The translations under genes and the position numbers were made by a program. Below the pieces are notes generated by a model. It worked only from the letters and a program-made list of their open reading frames with translations, had not been told where the DNA came from and searched no databases. Positions 13,211-20,138 of a stretch of 20,198 bases of DNA are shown here, piece by piece (position 1 is the stretch's first letter; each line of letters begins with the position of its first letter). The DNA lies in IMG/VR virus record IMGVR_UViG_3300031918_000171, positions 1 through 20,198 of that record. One strand, given 5' to 3'. The stretch comes from a virus.

Positions 13211-13239
13211 TTGCTTGGGTAAGCTAAACACATTATAAA
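13211..13239 (+). promoter_or_regulatory. Weak possible promoter
   Basis: TTGCTT (13211-13216), 17 bases, TATAAA (13234-13239). It would start transcription near 13246, upstream of the ATG at 13290. The -35 is a poor match. TTATAAATRG words recur near 13197, 13233 and 13594. Confidence 0.3.
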
Positions 13240-13289
13240 TAGTGGCTTGTCCTAGTGTAAATGGTGCTAGTACATTAAAAAATAAATAT

Positions 13290-13562
13290 ATGAAAGTTAG
13301 ACAATTTGAAGGTAAAAATGGCAGTGTAAAGAATCAATTTATCTTAAATGACAATGAAGGTTACGAATATTTTCAAAGCTATAACAGTATAATTGTTAAG
13401 CGTACAAAATTTGACGCAAGTATAAAGACGCAATTAGATGAAACATATTGGAACTATAGCACTACAACAAGTAAGTACAGAAATCAATTTTTAGGCGAAA
13501 CAACAGAACAAATTAAAAAGAAGATTAAAGATGGTATATACGAACTTGTAAACTTAAACTAA
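13290..13562 (+). CDS. Short phage protein with NQF/YFQSYNSII motif (90 aa)
   Basis: A GTG further upstream (13242) is possible, but the ATG at 13290 lies in the usual AAATATATG context and gives a sensible N-terminus (MKVRQFEGKNGSVKNQFIL). The 'NQFIL....YEYFQSYNSIIVKR' core is seen in a widespread group of short phage and bacterial proteins of unknown function (I recall it as DUF8033-like, from memory). The rest contains YWNYSTTTSKYRNQFLGE and a basic helical end. The gene is followed by an intrinsic terminator at 13613. Confidence 0.7.
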   Translation: MKVRQFEGKNGSVKNQFILNDNEGYEYFQSYNSIIVKRTKFDASIKTQLDETYWNYSTTTSKYRNQFLGETTEQIKKKIKDGIYELVNLN

Positions 13563-13612
13563 AGCAAATGAACGGATACGCACATATAATGCGTTATAAA
13601 TAGAATCCAAAT

Positions 13613-13650
13613 AAAAGCAGTTTATCACTAGCACGATAAGCTGTTTTTTT
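13613..13650 (+). terminator. Intrinsic terminator
   Basis: CAG-TTTATC (13618-13626) pairs with GATAA-GCTG (13635-13643), with one G-U pair and an 8-base loop, and seven T follow. It ends the first block of small rightward genes. Confidence 0.85.
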
Positions 13651-13754
13651 GTATTTCATACTTTTATATACAAAGAAATCTCACCTTAGATACAAATACA
13701 CTAGCATAAAGATAAAATAAAAATAGTATAGATAGATAGCTTCTATACCGAAAT

Positions 13755-13784
13755 TTGACAAAGATAAATAATTTGTGTTGTAAT
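13755..13784 (+). promoter_or_regulatory. Promoter with -35 TTGACA and DnaA box downstream
   Basis: TTGACA (13755-13760) with a -10 at 13779-13784 (TGTAAT, 18-base spacing) is the best fit. An alternative -10, TATGAT at 13815, lacks a good -35. A perfect DnaA-type box follows at 13787. Confidence 0.5.
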
Positions 13785-13786
13785 AG

Positions 13787-13795
13787 TTATCCACA
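13787..13795 (+). promoter_or_regulatory. DnaA-box sequence TTATCCACA
   Basis: A perfect match to the DnaA consensus lies just after the -10, around the predicted start point. The flanks (tag before, gt after) are the same as those of the boxes at 11250, so this is the same element used at a third promoter. Confidence 0.65.
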
Positions 13796-13879
13796 GTTGC
13801 ATTATTTTAATAGGTATGATAGTATATAAATAGAGTTAAGTTAGATTATTATTAATTGTTTAATTATAAAAAATATAAT

Positions 13880-14131
13880 ATGAAATTATTTAAAATGGAA
13901 GCAGTAGATAAGGTTTATGAGTTTTATCAATCAAAAGGTGGCGAAGTTATTATTTTAGAAGAAGGTTCATTGTTAGATGGTTTAGTAGTGTGTATAGCAC
14001 CAGGGTTTAGAAGTTGTGTTATTAGAGAAGTGTTTTTAAATGAATGGTCTAGTGGTTATAAGGTAAGAACATATAGGAAGTTACCTAAAAACTACGAAAA
14101 ATTATTAGAAGAATATTATAACAAAGAATAA
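13880..14131 (+). CDS. Hypothetical protein (83 aa)
   Basis: The ATG at 13880 (context TATAATATG) is preferred to an upstream TTG. The product (MKLFKMEAVDKVYEFYQSKG) starts with a helix and continues with a beta section (GGEVIILEEGSLLDGLVVCI) and a basic-aromatic end (KLPKNYEKLLEEYYNKE). No family is recognised. It is the first gene behind the 13755 promoter and reads into the next genes with short gaps. Confidence 0.7.
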   Translation: MKLFKMEAVDKVYEFYQSKGGEVIILEEGSLLDGLVVCIAPGFRSCVIREVFLNEWSSGYKVRTYRKLPKNYEKLLEEYYNKE

Positions 14132-14136
14132 AATAT

Positions 14137-14646
14137 ATGTCAACAAATAATTTTAAGTGGAAAAATGTTTTGGTAGTCGTTCCAGATTTTAAATTAGATA
14201 ATCGTTGTATGGATGAAGAATGTCCACATTTTGAAGAAGAAGGCGAACATTGTGAGCATGTTAATAATTTTTATGAATATGACACAGAAGGTTTTAATGA
14301 ATATGTTAAAGAGATACAAGAAAAGTTAGAAGTGTTAGGTTTTGAAAGTTGTGATATAATGGATGGGGAAAGAAATTATGAAGGTAACATAATATCACAA
14401 TTATCTTACATAGATATGCATGACAATACTATTGCCACAATACAAGTTGTTATAAGAAATGGATACTATGACGGGATGAACATAGATTATACCCTAGAGT
14501 ATTTTATGGACACAACAAAGATAAACAAGCAAAAGATAAAGACATTATGTAATAAAGTAGGTAAGATTTTAAAATCAAGTGGCACACAGCTTATACAATT
14601 AGGAACTATGTCGAATGGTGAAGGAGTTTATAAATTAAATAAATAA
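14137..14646 (+). CDS. Hypothetical protein with Cys/His cluster (169 aa)
   Basis: Residues about 24-40 hold a cluster of Cys and His (CMDEECPHFEEEGEHCEHV) that could bind a metal ion. The remainder is a mixed alpha/beta domain with a strand of note (NTIATIQVVIRNGYYDGMN) and a lysine-rich C-terminal helix. The ATG is in AAAATATATG, 5 bases after the upstream stop, consistent with co-translation. I do not recognise a family. Confidence 0.7.
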   Translation: MSTNNFKWKNVLVVVPDFKLDNRCMDEECPHFEEEGEHCEHVNNFYEYDTEGFNEYVKEIQEKLEVLGFESCDIMDGERNYEGNIISQLSYIDMHDNTIATIQVVIRNGYYDGMNIDYTLEYFMDTTKINKQKIKTLCNKVGKILKSSGTQLIQLGTMSNGEGVYKLNK

Positions 14647-14655
14647 TTATATTAT

Positions 14656-15111
14656 ATGTCAATGTATATAAAAAATGGTAGATATAATGCAAGTAGTAAT
14701 ATGTTCATCTATTATGAGAAATCAAATAAGAATTTTTGGGCTTCAATAGATGATAAAAAAATAGAAGTTTGTTATGGTCCTTGTTCTGGTGATTGTGATT
14801 ATTGGGATTTAGATATTAAACATAAAGATGAACTACTAAAGATAGTTGATAATTATGGATTTGATACTAGAAAGTTATTAAAGTATGTTAAATACAATAA
14901 TTTAAACAAAAAAGAAGAAGTTAAAAATGGACTAGGTGTTAAACTTAATTTAGTTGGTAAAGATGGAAATTCTTTCTCTTTACTATCTTTATTCTCAAGA
15001 ACTGCATTAAAACAAGGGTTTACAGTAGAACAGATTAATCCAATTTTAGAAGAAGCAAGAAGTGGTGATTATTCACACTTACTTTGTACATTATTAGATA
15101 ATTGTAATTAA
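14656..15111 (+). CDS. Hypothetical phage protein with SGDY-HLL end motif (151 aa)
   Basis: The N-terminal half is aromatic and beta-rich (MFIYYEKSNKNFWASIDDKK) with a C-x3-C-x3-C cluster (YGPCSGDCDYWDLDI; the first Cys lies just before it). The C-terminal 40 residues are helical (RTALKQGFTVEQINPILEEA) and end in RSGDYSHLLCTLLDNC. That last element resembles a short motif common in phage proteins of unknown function. ATG context is ATTATATG. Confidence 0.65.
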   Translation: MSMYIKNGRYNASSNMFIYYEKSNKNFWASIDDKKIEVCYGPCSGDCDYWDLDIKHKDELLKIVDNYGFDTRKLLKYVKYNNLNKKEEVKNGLGVKLNLVGKDGNSFSLLSLFSRTALKQGFTVEQINPILEEARSGDYSHLLCTLLDNCN

Positions 15112-15116
15112 TAATT

Positions 15117-15497
15117 ATGGAAACAGATTTTAAAAAACAACCCAGAGAATTTTATCGTATTGAATATAAGGATGGTTATGGTTTACATAATGCTGTTGAT
15201 GAAGATGGATGTTATTTTATAAATGAATTACCATTATTAAGAGATAGACACAACAGATTATTACCTAACATGATTTCTGATACTATTATTGCACAAACTT
15301 ATTTAGATAATTCTGTATGGAGATTTTGTTTTAATAGTATGGATGATTTACATAGATTAGTACTTGATAATGAAATTGAAGATTTAAAAAAGTATGGTTT
15401 TAAGGTTTATAAAATAGTTGCAGATTGTTATGTAATTAGTCCTTACCAAGCAATCATAAATATTAATAATATTATTAGTAAAGAAGAAATATTATGA
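15117..15497 (+). CDS. Hypothetical protein (126 aa)
   Basis: This soluble, mixed alpha/beta protein contains FYRIEYKDGYGLHN, LLRDRHNRLLPNM, a tryptophan-containing segment (SVWRFCFNSMDDLHRLV) and a C-terminal YVISPYQAIININN strand. The GYGLHN/VYKI/SPYQAI pattern is like that of short phage accessory proteins, but I assign no function. The stop TGA overlaps the ATG of the next microprotein (ATGA), so the two are translationally coupled. Confidence 0.7.
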   Translation: METDFKKQPREFYRIEYKDGYGLHNAVDEDGCYFINELPLLRDRHNRLLPNMISDTIIAQTYLDNSVWRFCFNSMDDLHRLVLDNEIEDLKKYGFKVYKIVADCYVISPYQAIININNIISKEEIL

Positions 15498-15592
15498 AGA
15501 TAGTCGTAACATTATTATTAGTTTTTGGAATCCCTATGTTAGTATCCTTAATAATTGGAATTAAGAGTAATAATGGTGGGTTTGATATATGA
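15494..15592 (+). CDS. Single-pass membrane microprotein (32 aa)
   Basis: The product starts MKIVVTLLLVFGIPMLVSLI and ends in a short polar tail (KSNNGGFDI). It is essentially one transmembrane helix. It is joined by ATGA overlaps both to the gene before and to the gene after, strong support for it being a real, coupled gene. Function is unknown. Confidence 0.6.
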   Translation: MKIVVTLLLVFGIPMLVSLIIGIKSNNGGFDI

Positions 15593-15759
15593 AGAAGACA
15601 TTGATGACGATAATTAAGTTTACAATATTGTGTTTATTGTTTGCTTGGATATATGGATTGTTTGCAGATTACAGTGATATAAAAGTCGAGCCAGTACAAA
15701 ATAATTGTACAATGAACAGTCAAGTTAATAACTGTATTATAATAAGTACAGAAAGATAA
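15589..15759 (+). CDS. Membrane-anchored small protein with two cysteines (56 aa)
   Basis: A basic start (MKKTLMTIIK) and a hydrophobic span (FTILCLLFAWIYGLF) are followed by an acidic outer part with two cysteines 9 residues apart (NNCTMNSQVNNC) that could form a disulfide outside the membrane. It is a signal-anchor or secreted peptide. It overlaps the previous gene by ATGA, and the following ATG comes one base after its stop. Confidence 0.6.
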   Translation: MKKTLMTIIKFTILCLLFAWIYGLFADYSDIKVEPVQNNCTMNSQVNNCIIISTER

Positions 15760-15760
15760 G

Positions 15761-15913
15761 ATGAGAGATTATAATAAAGATAGGGCATGGGATGAGTTGA
15801 TAGATAGTTATAAAAGAGATGATAGTAATATTATATGGTTATATGTAAGTATTACATTTTTTCTTTTATCAATAAGTTTATTAGTATTAGGACAATTATT
15901 AAAAGTTATTTAA
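15761..15913 (+). CDS. C-tail-anchored membrane protein (50 aa)
   Basis: A charged N-terminus (MRDYNKDRAWDELIDSYKRD) precedes a strong transmembrane segment (WLYVSITFFLLSISLLVLGQ). The charged half would face the cytoplasm. It is one of four adjacent membrane microproteins or small membrane proteins, suggesting a set acting on the cell envelope. No family is recognised. Confidence 0.6.
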   Translation: MRDYNKDRAWDELIDSYKRDDSNIIWLYVSITFFLLSISLLVLGQLLKVI

Positions 15914-15941
15914 AAAGCTCACAACTTACTGTGGAATTAAA

Positions 15942-16625
15942 ATGATTAAGTCAATAGAAAATACTTGTGTAAAAGTTAAGACAGAAAAAGAATGGGATAT
16001 GTTAGTAAAATATATTACAGATAATGGAGATAATAAAGGTGATTTATCTAAATGTTGGTATTCATACGAAAAAGAAAGTTGTATTTGGGTAGATGATATA
16101 GAATCTTTATCATATGGAAACACTAAGTATGCAATAGAGCATAATACAAAAATTATTACTATAAAGCAATTTATGAGTAGTAAATTTCCTAAACAAAAAA
16201 TTATTAAACAAATACCACCAAAGTTTATCTTACAATATGAGATAGATGAAGACCCATTTGAGTTATTTAATACACTAAATGAAGTTAAGAATCGTATTAA
16301 AGAGTTGATGGCAGATGGAGGACACTCTTATAAAGTTTATGAGATTAAGAAGATGTGGACACCAGTAGTCGAAAAAAGGAAGTTATTACTATTAAAGGAT
16401 TATAATTATATGAAAGAATTATTTGGAGCTTTTGCCTTAGGATTACTAATATTTACTGTTTCTTTAATCGTTATAAGTGTACCAGTACTTTTTATGGATA
16501 GTAAAGTATGTATTTCTACTTATAGTGATTATAAACCTAAATGGTCAATATTAGGTGGATGTAAGATAGATTATAATGGTAAACTTACACCAGTAGGTAT
16601 GATTAAAAACATTAATTTAAAATAA
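15942..16625 (+). CDS. Hypothetical membrane protein with N-terminal soluble domain (227 aa)
   Basis: Residues 1 to about 75 resemble a short phage domain (TEKEWDMLVKYITDNGD, WYSYEKESCIWVDD, NTKIITIKQFMSSK) found alone or fused in many phage proteins of unknown role. A helical linker follows, then a transmembrane segment at about residues 160-180 (FGAFALGLLIFTVSLIVISV). The C-terminal 40 residues contain two cysteines and would lie across the membrane. The start context is GAATTAAAATG. Confidence 0.7.
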   Translation: MIKSIENTCVKVKTEKEWDMLVKYITDNGDNKGDLSKCWYSYEKESCIWVDDIESLSYGNTKYAIEHNTKIITIKQFMSSKFPKQKIIKQIPPKFILQYEIDEDPFELFNTLNEVKNRIKELMADGGHSYKVYEIKKMWTPVVEKRKLLLLKDYNYMKELFGAFALGLLIFTVSLIVISVPVLFMDSKVCISTYSDYKPKWSILGGCKIDYNGKLTPVGMIKNINLK

Positions 16626-16629
16626 TATT

Positions 16630-16803
16630 ATGATTATACATATAATAGGATGGTTAATGATAGGATTATTTTTACCTATTGTTATAGGGATACAAAAATG
16701 TGATGATAAAGGAAAATATTTTATAAGTGCTTTTATGGCAACTGTAATAACAGAGATAATAATAGCTTTACCAATAGTCGGATTTATTTTAATTATAAAA
16801 TAA
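16630..16803 (+). CDS. Two-span membrane protein (57 aa)
   Basis: Two hydrophobic spans (IIHIIGWLMIGLFLPIVIGI and ATVITEIIIALPIVGFILII) flank a short charged turn (QKCDDKGKY). It is separated by 4 bases from the previous stop. The small size and two-helix hairpin resemble holin-like or pore proteins, but so do many small membrane proteins; no lysis enzyme is nearby, so this stays a guess. Confidence 0.6.
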   Translation: MIIHIIGWLMIGLFLPIVIGIQKCDDKGKYFISAFMATVITEIIIALPIVGFILIIK

Positions 16804-16804
16804 T

Positions 16805-17011
16805 ATGAAAATAGAAAACCTAAAAAAGAATAAGTGTCCTGAATGTGGAGCTGAGATGAATTGGAATGCTATTGAAGAACTATTGGTTTGTGAAAAATGT
16901 GCTTTCTCTTTAACAGAAGACCAATTCACAGACTATCTTGATGAAGTAGAAGATAGAGAATATCATATTCCTACTTATGAAGAGAACCTTGACAGTTTAA
17001 ATAAACTATAA
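16805..17011 (+). CDS. Zinc-ribbon protein (68 aa)
   Basis: Two CxxC knuckles (KCPECG near residue 12, and CEKC near residue 31) flank about 15 residues, the layout of a zinc ribbon; the second half (LTEDQFTDYLDEVEDREYHI) is acidic. Such small proteins often bind nucleic acid or RNA polymerase. It is joined to the preceding gene by TAATATG. It closes the block before the rtcB promoter. Confidence 0.75.
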   Translation: MKIENLKKNKCPECGAEMNWNAIEELLVCEKCAFSLTEDQFTDYLDEVEDREYHIPTYEENLDSLNKL

Positions 17012-17020
17012 TATAATAAG

Positions 17021-17050
17021 TTATACACATAGTTGTACACAGTATACACT
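17021..17050 (+). promoter_or_regulatory. DnaA-like boxes upstream of the rtcB promoter
   Basis: TTATACACA (17021-17029), TTGTACACA (17033-17041) and a degenerate GTATACACT (17042-17050) precede TTGACA directly. The layout (box, tag, box, then a third box running into the -35) copies that at 11238-11281, so the two look like duplicated promoter modules. Confidence 0.7.
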
Positions 17051-17078
17051 TGACAAATAATTTTAAATATGATAGGAT
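17050..17078 (+). promoter_or_regulatory. Promoter of rtcB operon
   Basis: TTGACA (17050-17055), 17 bases, TAGGAT (17073-17078). Transcription should begin near 17085, leaving a leader of about 148 nt before the rtcB ATG. Confidence 0.75.
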
Positions 17079-17084
17079 ATAAGT

Positions 17085-17232
17085 ATAACATAGTGGTAGA
17101 TTTAAGAAGGGGTATAGATATTATAGTCCTCTCAATATAATATTCTTTGGTAGTGATTGGGTGTCGACAGCTACATCACTAGTATCCCACCTTAAGTCTA
17201 TCACTAGAAACTTATTAATTAATGTAATACAC
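17085..17232 (+). ncRNA. Structured 5' leader of rtcB
   Basis: The leader contains a hairpin (AGGGG-TATA around 17108 pairing with TATA-GT-CCTCT around 17122-17132, with a 2-nt bulge). It also contains TAGTGAT (17151-17157), which can pair with ATCACTA at 17175-17181 or with its second copy at 17200-17206. TGGG (17158) can pair with CCCA (17186), which would make a pseudoknot with the first choice. The two ATCACTA copies are 25 bases apart, so a switch between alternative folds is possible. No start codon with good context lies inside it. Confidence 0.45.
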
Positions 17233-18393
17233 ATGAAAATAATTACAACAGAAAAAAAAGAAATAAAAATGTGGCTAGATGAAATCGAAGATGGAGCAAT
17301 GGAACAAATAAAACACCTTGCAAACCTACCTTTTACTTTCAAACACGTGGCTATAATGCCAGACAGTCATCAAGGTTATGGTATGCCTATTGGTGGAGTA
17401 CTAGCTACACAAGGAGTAATCATTCCAAACGCAGTAGGTGTTGACATAGGTTGTGGAATGTGTGCAGTGAAGACTTCATTAAAGATAGAAGACTTAAACC
17501 CTCACTTAAAAACAATCATGTCAGAAATTAGAAAAGTTATTCCTGTTGGATTTAATAAACATGAAGACATGCAAGACGAAGATTTAATGCCAAAGGGTTA
17601 TACTTATCTTGAAGTTTCATTTAGTGAATATGAAAATGCTAGACGTTCACTTGGTACTCTAGGTGGTGGCAATCACTTCATAGAGATACAAAAAGATACA
17701 GAAGGTTTTGTATGGATAATGATACATAGTGGTTCCCGTAACCTTGGAAAACAAGTTGCAGACTACTACAATAAGATTGCTATTGAGTTAAATAAAAAAT
17801 GGCATAGTTCAGTTCCAGAAGAATATGAGTTAGCTTTTTTACCAGAAGATTCAAAAGAAGGAAAAGCTTACTTAAATGAAATGCAATATTGTGTTGACTT
17901 TGCTTTAACAAACAGAAAGTTAATGATGGAAAGAGTAATGATTATTATTAGTAAAGAAACTAACGCTGTAGTTATCGGAGATATTATAAACATAGCTCAC
18001 AATTATGCTTCAAAAGAAAAACATTTCGGAAAAGAAGTTTGGGTACACCGCAAAGGAGCTACACTTGCTTACAAAGATACGATTGGAATCATCCCAGGTT
18101 CACAGGGAACTAAAAGCTATATCGTCAGAGGGAAAGGAAATATTTTTAGTTTTAAGTCCTGCTCACATGGAGCTGGTCGTAAAATGGGTAGAAAACAAGC
18201 TGAAAGGGAACTTAATCTCGAAGAAGAAATTAAACTCCTTAATGACAAAGGGATATTACATGGCATCAGAGGAATAAGTCAATTAGATGAAGCTACAGGA
18301 GCATATAAAGATATAGATATAGTTATGAAGAACCAAGAAGACTTAGTGGAAGTATTAGTCGAACTAACACCATTAGCTGTTATAAAAGGATAA
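17233..18393 (+). CDS. rtcB: RtcB-family RNA 3'-phosphate/5'-OH ligase (386 aa)
   Basis: RtcB joins RNA 3'-phosphate or 2',3'-cyclic phosphate ends to 5'-OH ends using GTP and Mn2+, through an enzyme-histidine-GMP intermediate. The sequence keeps the family's signature blocks: PDSHQGYGMP (H46), GVDIGCGM (D71, C74), LGGGNHFIE (H148), HSGSRNLG (H165), NIAHNYA (H256), HRKGAT (H272), GSQGTKSYIVRG and SCSHGAGR (H312, the guanylated histidine by family analogy). The ATG at 17233 is chosen because a GTG at 17161 would add 24 unrelated residues from the structured leader. In phages the enzyme most plausibly repairs tRNAs cleaved by host anticodon nucleases. It is followed by a one-base overlap (TAATG) with the next gene. 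Confidence 0.93.
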   Translation: MKIITTEKKEIKMWLDEIEDGAMEQIKHLANLPFTFKHVAIMPDSHQGYGMPIGGVLATQGVIIPNAVGVDIGCGMCAVKTSLKIEDLNPHLKTIMSEIRKVIPVGFNKHEDMQDEDLMPKGYTYLEVSFSEYENARRSLGTLGGGNHFIEIQKDTEGFVWIMIHSGSRNLGKQVADYYNKIAIELNKKWHSSVPEEYELAFLPEDSKEGKAYLNEMQYCVDFALTNRKLMMERVMIIISKETNAVVIGDIINIAHNYASKEKHFGKEVWVHRKGATLAYKDTIGIIPGSQGTKSYIVRGKGNIFSFKSCSHGAGRKMGRKQAERELNLEEEIKLLNDKGILHGIRGISQLDEATGAYKDIDIVMKNQEDLVEVLVELTPLAVIKG

Positions 18394-19115
18394 TGAAATA
18401 TAAAAAAGGAACATTTACTTTGGTACCAAACATAAACTATCTAAAGGGTAAGTCTCCTTTCTTACAGACATTATTCATGTGGATATGTCAGCATACAGAT
18501 GAGAATGGTATATGCTATCCATCACGTGAACGACTAGCACAAGAATGTGGATGTGAGATAAGAAGTGTAGATAGACACATGAAGGTCCTTGAGGAAGATG
18601 GAGTAATTGTTAAGACAAAGAGAAAGAAATTAAAGTCAAAAGAGAATGCTTCAAATGTTTATCAGATAATTTTATTGGATAAATATAATATTAAATTGGA
18701 TTTAAAGTCGCTACCAAGTGATTCCTATAATGAGAATGAACAAGACTTAAATGTAGTTGACCCTAGCGACTCAAAGGCTACTGTAACTATATCCAATATA
18801 ACTAAACCCAATATACCAGCTAAAGCTGAAGAGATTCCTTTTATTTTTAAGGATGCATTAAACAAACTTAAAGATAGTAAATGGAAACCTCATAAAATTA
18901 TTGCGTTATTATTTTCACGTAAAGGATGGAGTTTCGAAAATAAAAAACAGTTTGATTCAAATGTTAGTCGTTTCATTAAAGATGCTATTGCTTTGGAAGG
19001 ATATACAGGACAACAAATATCTGATACAATGGACTTCTGTGATGAGAAATATAAAGATGTAGATTGGAAGCTTTCAACAGTGCTTAAATCAATTGCTAGT
19101 GTAACTAAAAAATAA
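18393..19115 (+). CDS. Winged-helix replication/regulatory protein (240 aa)
   Basis: Residues 20-90 form a helix-turn-helix domain of the kind found in phage and plasmid replication initiators (FLQTLFMWICQHTDENGICY, PSRERLAQECGCEIRSVDRH, MKVLEEDGVIVKTKRKK). A linker rich in Asp, Asn and Ser and a second helical domain (from about residue 150: KDALNKLKDSKWKPHKIIAL, FDSNVSRFIKDAIALEGY) follow. This layout resembles phage helix-turn-helix replication proteins of the HTH_36 and DnaD-like kind. The start overlaps the rtcB stop by one base (TAATG). It may act at the DnaA-like boxes or at an origin, but that link is inference. Confidence 0.7.
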   Translation: MKYKKGTFTLVPNINYLKGKSPFLQTLFMWICQHTDENGICYPSRERLAQECGCEIRSVDRHMKVLEEDGVIVKTKRKKLKSKENASNVYQIILLDKYNIKLDLKSLPSDSYNENEQDLNVVDPSDSKATVTISNITKPNIPAKAEEIPFIFKDALNKLKDSKWKPHKIIALLFSRKGWSFENKKQFDSNVSRFIKDAIALEGYTGQQISDTMDFCDEKYKDVDWKLSTVLKSIASVTKK

Positions 19116-19137
19116 TTAATAATAAGTAGAAAAATAT

Positions 19138-19563
19138 ATGGAAAAATTAAAAGTAGGAGATAGAGTTCAATGGATTAAGGGTATTACTAAAGGTGATATT
19201 GAAAATGTTATAGGATTAGATATCGAAGGAGACCCTATATTAAATAAATCAGGAGTTTGGACCATGAGTTTTATTAATAATAATTTTAAACTAGTATCAA
19301 TAAAATCCTTTGATAACCCACAAATAGGAGATGAATATAAAGATATAGATGGAAACAGTCGTTTTGTTTTAGGAGTTTGTGGCAGAGTTATATTTTTAAG
19401 TTCATTTTTAAATAAAAATCATGCAGGAAATACTTATACTAAAGAAGAACTTATTAAAGATGGATTTACTATCGTCCAAGACAAAGTAGAAGAAGAAATA
19501 CCAGAGTATACAATGGAGGAAGTCTGCAAGATGGTTGGTAAAGAAATTAAGATTAAGAAGTAA
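19138..19563 (+). CDS. Hypothetical protein with repeated beta units (141 aa)
   Basis: The product has an SH3/KOW-like opening (KVGDRVQWIKGITKGDIENV) followed by a second similar unit (PQIGDEYKDIDGNSRFVLG), with a helical end that includes IPEYTMEEVCKMVGKEIKI. The ending resembles short phage proteins with an 'YTMEEL...LG..F' tail. The start context is AAAAATATATG. It is downstream of the winged-helix gene and probably in the same transcript. Function unknown. Confidence 0.65.
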   Translation: MEKLKVGDRVQWIKGITKGDIENVIGLDIEGDPILNKSGVWTMSFINNNFKLVSIKSFDNPQIGDEYKDIDGNSRFVLGVCGRVIFLSSFLNKNHAGNTYTKEELIKDGFTIVQDKVEEEIPEYTMEEVCKMVGKEIKIKK

Positions 19564-19580
19564 TTATTAATTAACTAATT

Positions 19581-19880
19581 ATGACCCAAAACATTAAAAA
19601 CTTTATAGAGGAAGGTGAGAAGGAATTTGAGGGATTTGGAAAAACTAAAATAAATGGTGCTACTTTTGACTATACAAATTTATATTCTAAACTAAAAGAC
19701 TGGCACTCCTCTCGTCAAATTTCACTCATAAAGATGATTGTGGATGATACTATTTTAGAATTAGGTAAAATAAACTTTCTTGAAGATATTACAGGAGAAG
19801 AAAACAGGAAGTTAACACTAGAAAGATACAGAAAATTTAGAGACACCATTTCATCAAAATTAAAAGAAGTAGCCAACTAA
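19581..19880 (+). CDS. Hypothetical helical protein (99 aa)
   Basis: This charged, helical protein (NIKNFIEEGEKEFEGFGKTK, SRQISLIKMIVDDTILELGK, EENRKLTLERYRKFRDTISS) has no membrane span. The ATG is 17 bases after the previous stop in an AACTAATTATG context. No family is recognised; it reads like an accessory cytoplasmic protein. Confidence 0.6.
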   Translation: MTQNIKNFIEEGEKEFEGFGKTKINGATFDYTNLYSKLKDWHSSRQISLIKMIVDDTILELGKINFLEDITGEENRKLTLERYRKFRDTISSKLKEVAN

Positions 19881-19884
19881 ATAT

Positions 19885-20124
19885 ATGGAAAACATAAAAA
19901 GTAAAATTAAATGGAAATATAAAGATAAAGAAGGAATATATGATGATACTTTTGGTTTTTTATATAAAGATGAATTTGGAGAAATTAACGATTATTGGTG
20001 GACAGAAGGTAATGGTGCTTGTGATTGCAATAGAGGAAGTATGTTCTTAGGACTAGAATTACCCTGTGGAGATACTATAGAAATATTAGAAATAGAACCT
20101 TATCAACTTACCGATGGTAAATAG
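19885..20124 (+). CDS. Hypothetical small protein (79 aa)
   Basis: This aromatic and acidic protein (IKWKYKDKEGIYDDTFGFLY, then YWWTEGNGACDCNRGSMFLG) has a C-x-C pair near residue 49, and its end (LPCGDTIEILEIEPYQ) is beta-like. The 'WWTEGNGACDCNRG' pattern is like that of short phage proteins that share a 'W.TEGN.SCDCNR' core, which I recall as common but of unknown function. The start is in AAATATATG, 4 bases after the previous stop. Confidence 0.65.
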   Translation: MENIKSKIKWKYKDKEGIYDDTFGFLYKDEFGEINDYWWTEGNGACDCNRGSMFLGLELPCGDTIEILEIEPYQLTDGK

Positions 20125-20138
20125 CCATCTAAAACATT

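Larger units (their letters stand above)
13563..13879 (+). other. Intergenic region with terminator, hairpin and promoter
   Basis: About 317 bases carry no gene that I can support. They contain a terminator (13613-13650), a 7-bp hairpin GTATAGA...TCTATAC (13726-13748), a promoter at 13755 and a DnaA box at 13787. A smaller inverted repeat (ACGCA...TGCGT) lies near 13577. Confidence 0.6.

Noticed and set aside
15926-16123. Antisense frames over 645-827, 1676-1966, 6406-6654, 15926-16123, 17121-17342 and 18005-18277
   Set aside because: These lie inside convincing genes on other frames, have no start context and show no recognisable product.
17161-17232. GTG start giving rtcB 24 extra N-terminal residues
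   Set aside because: The extra residues do not resemble the family, and the DNA encodes leader structure. The ATG at 17233 starts a normal RtcB N-terminus.
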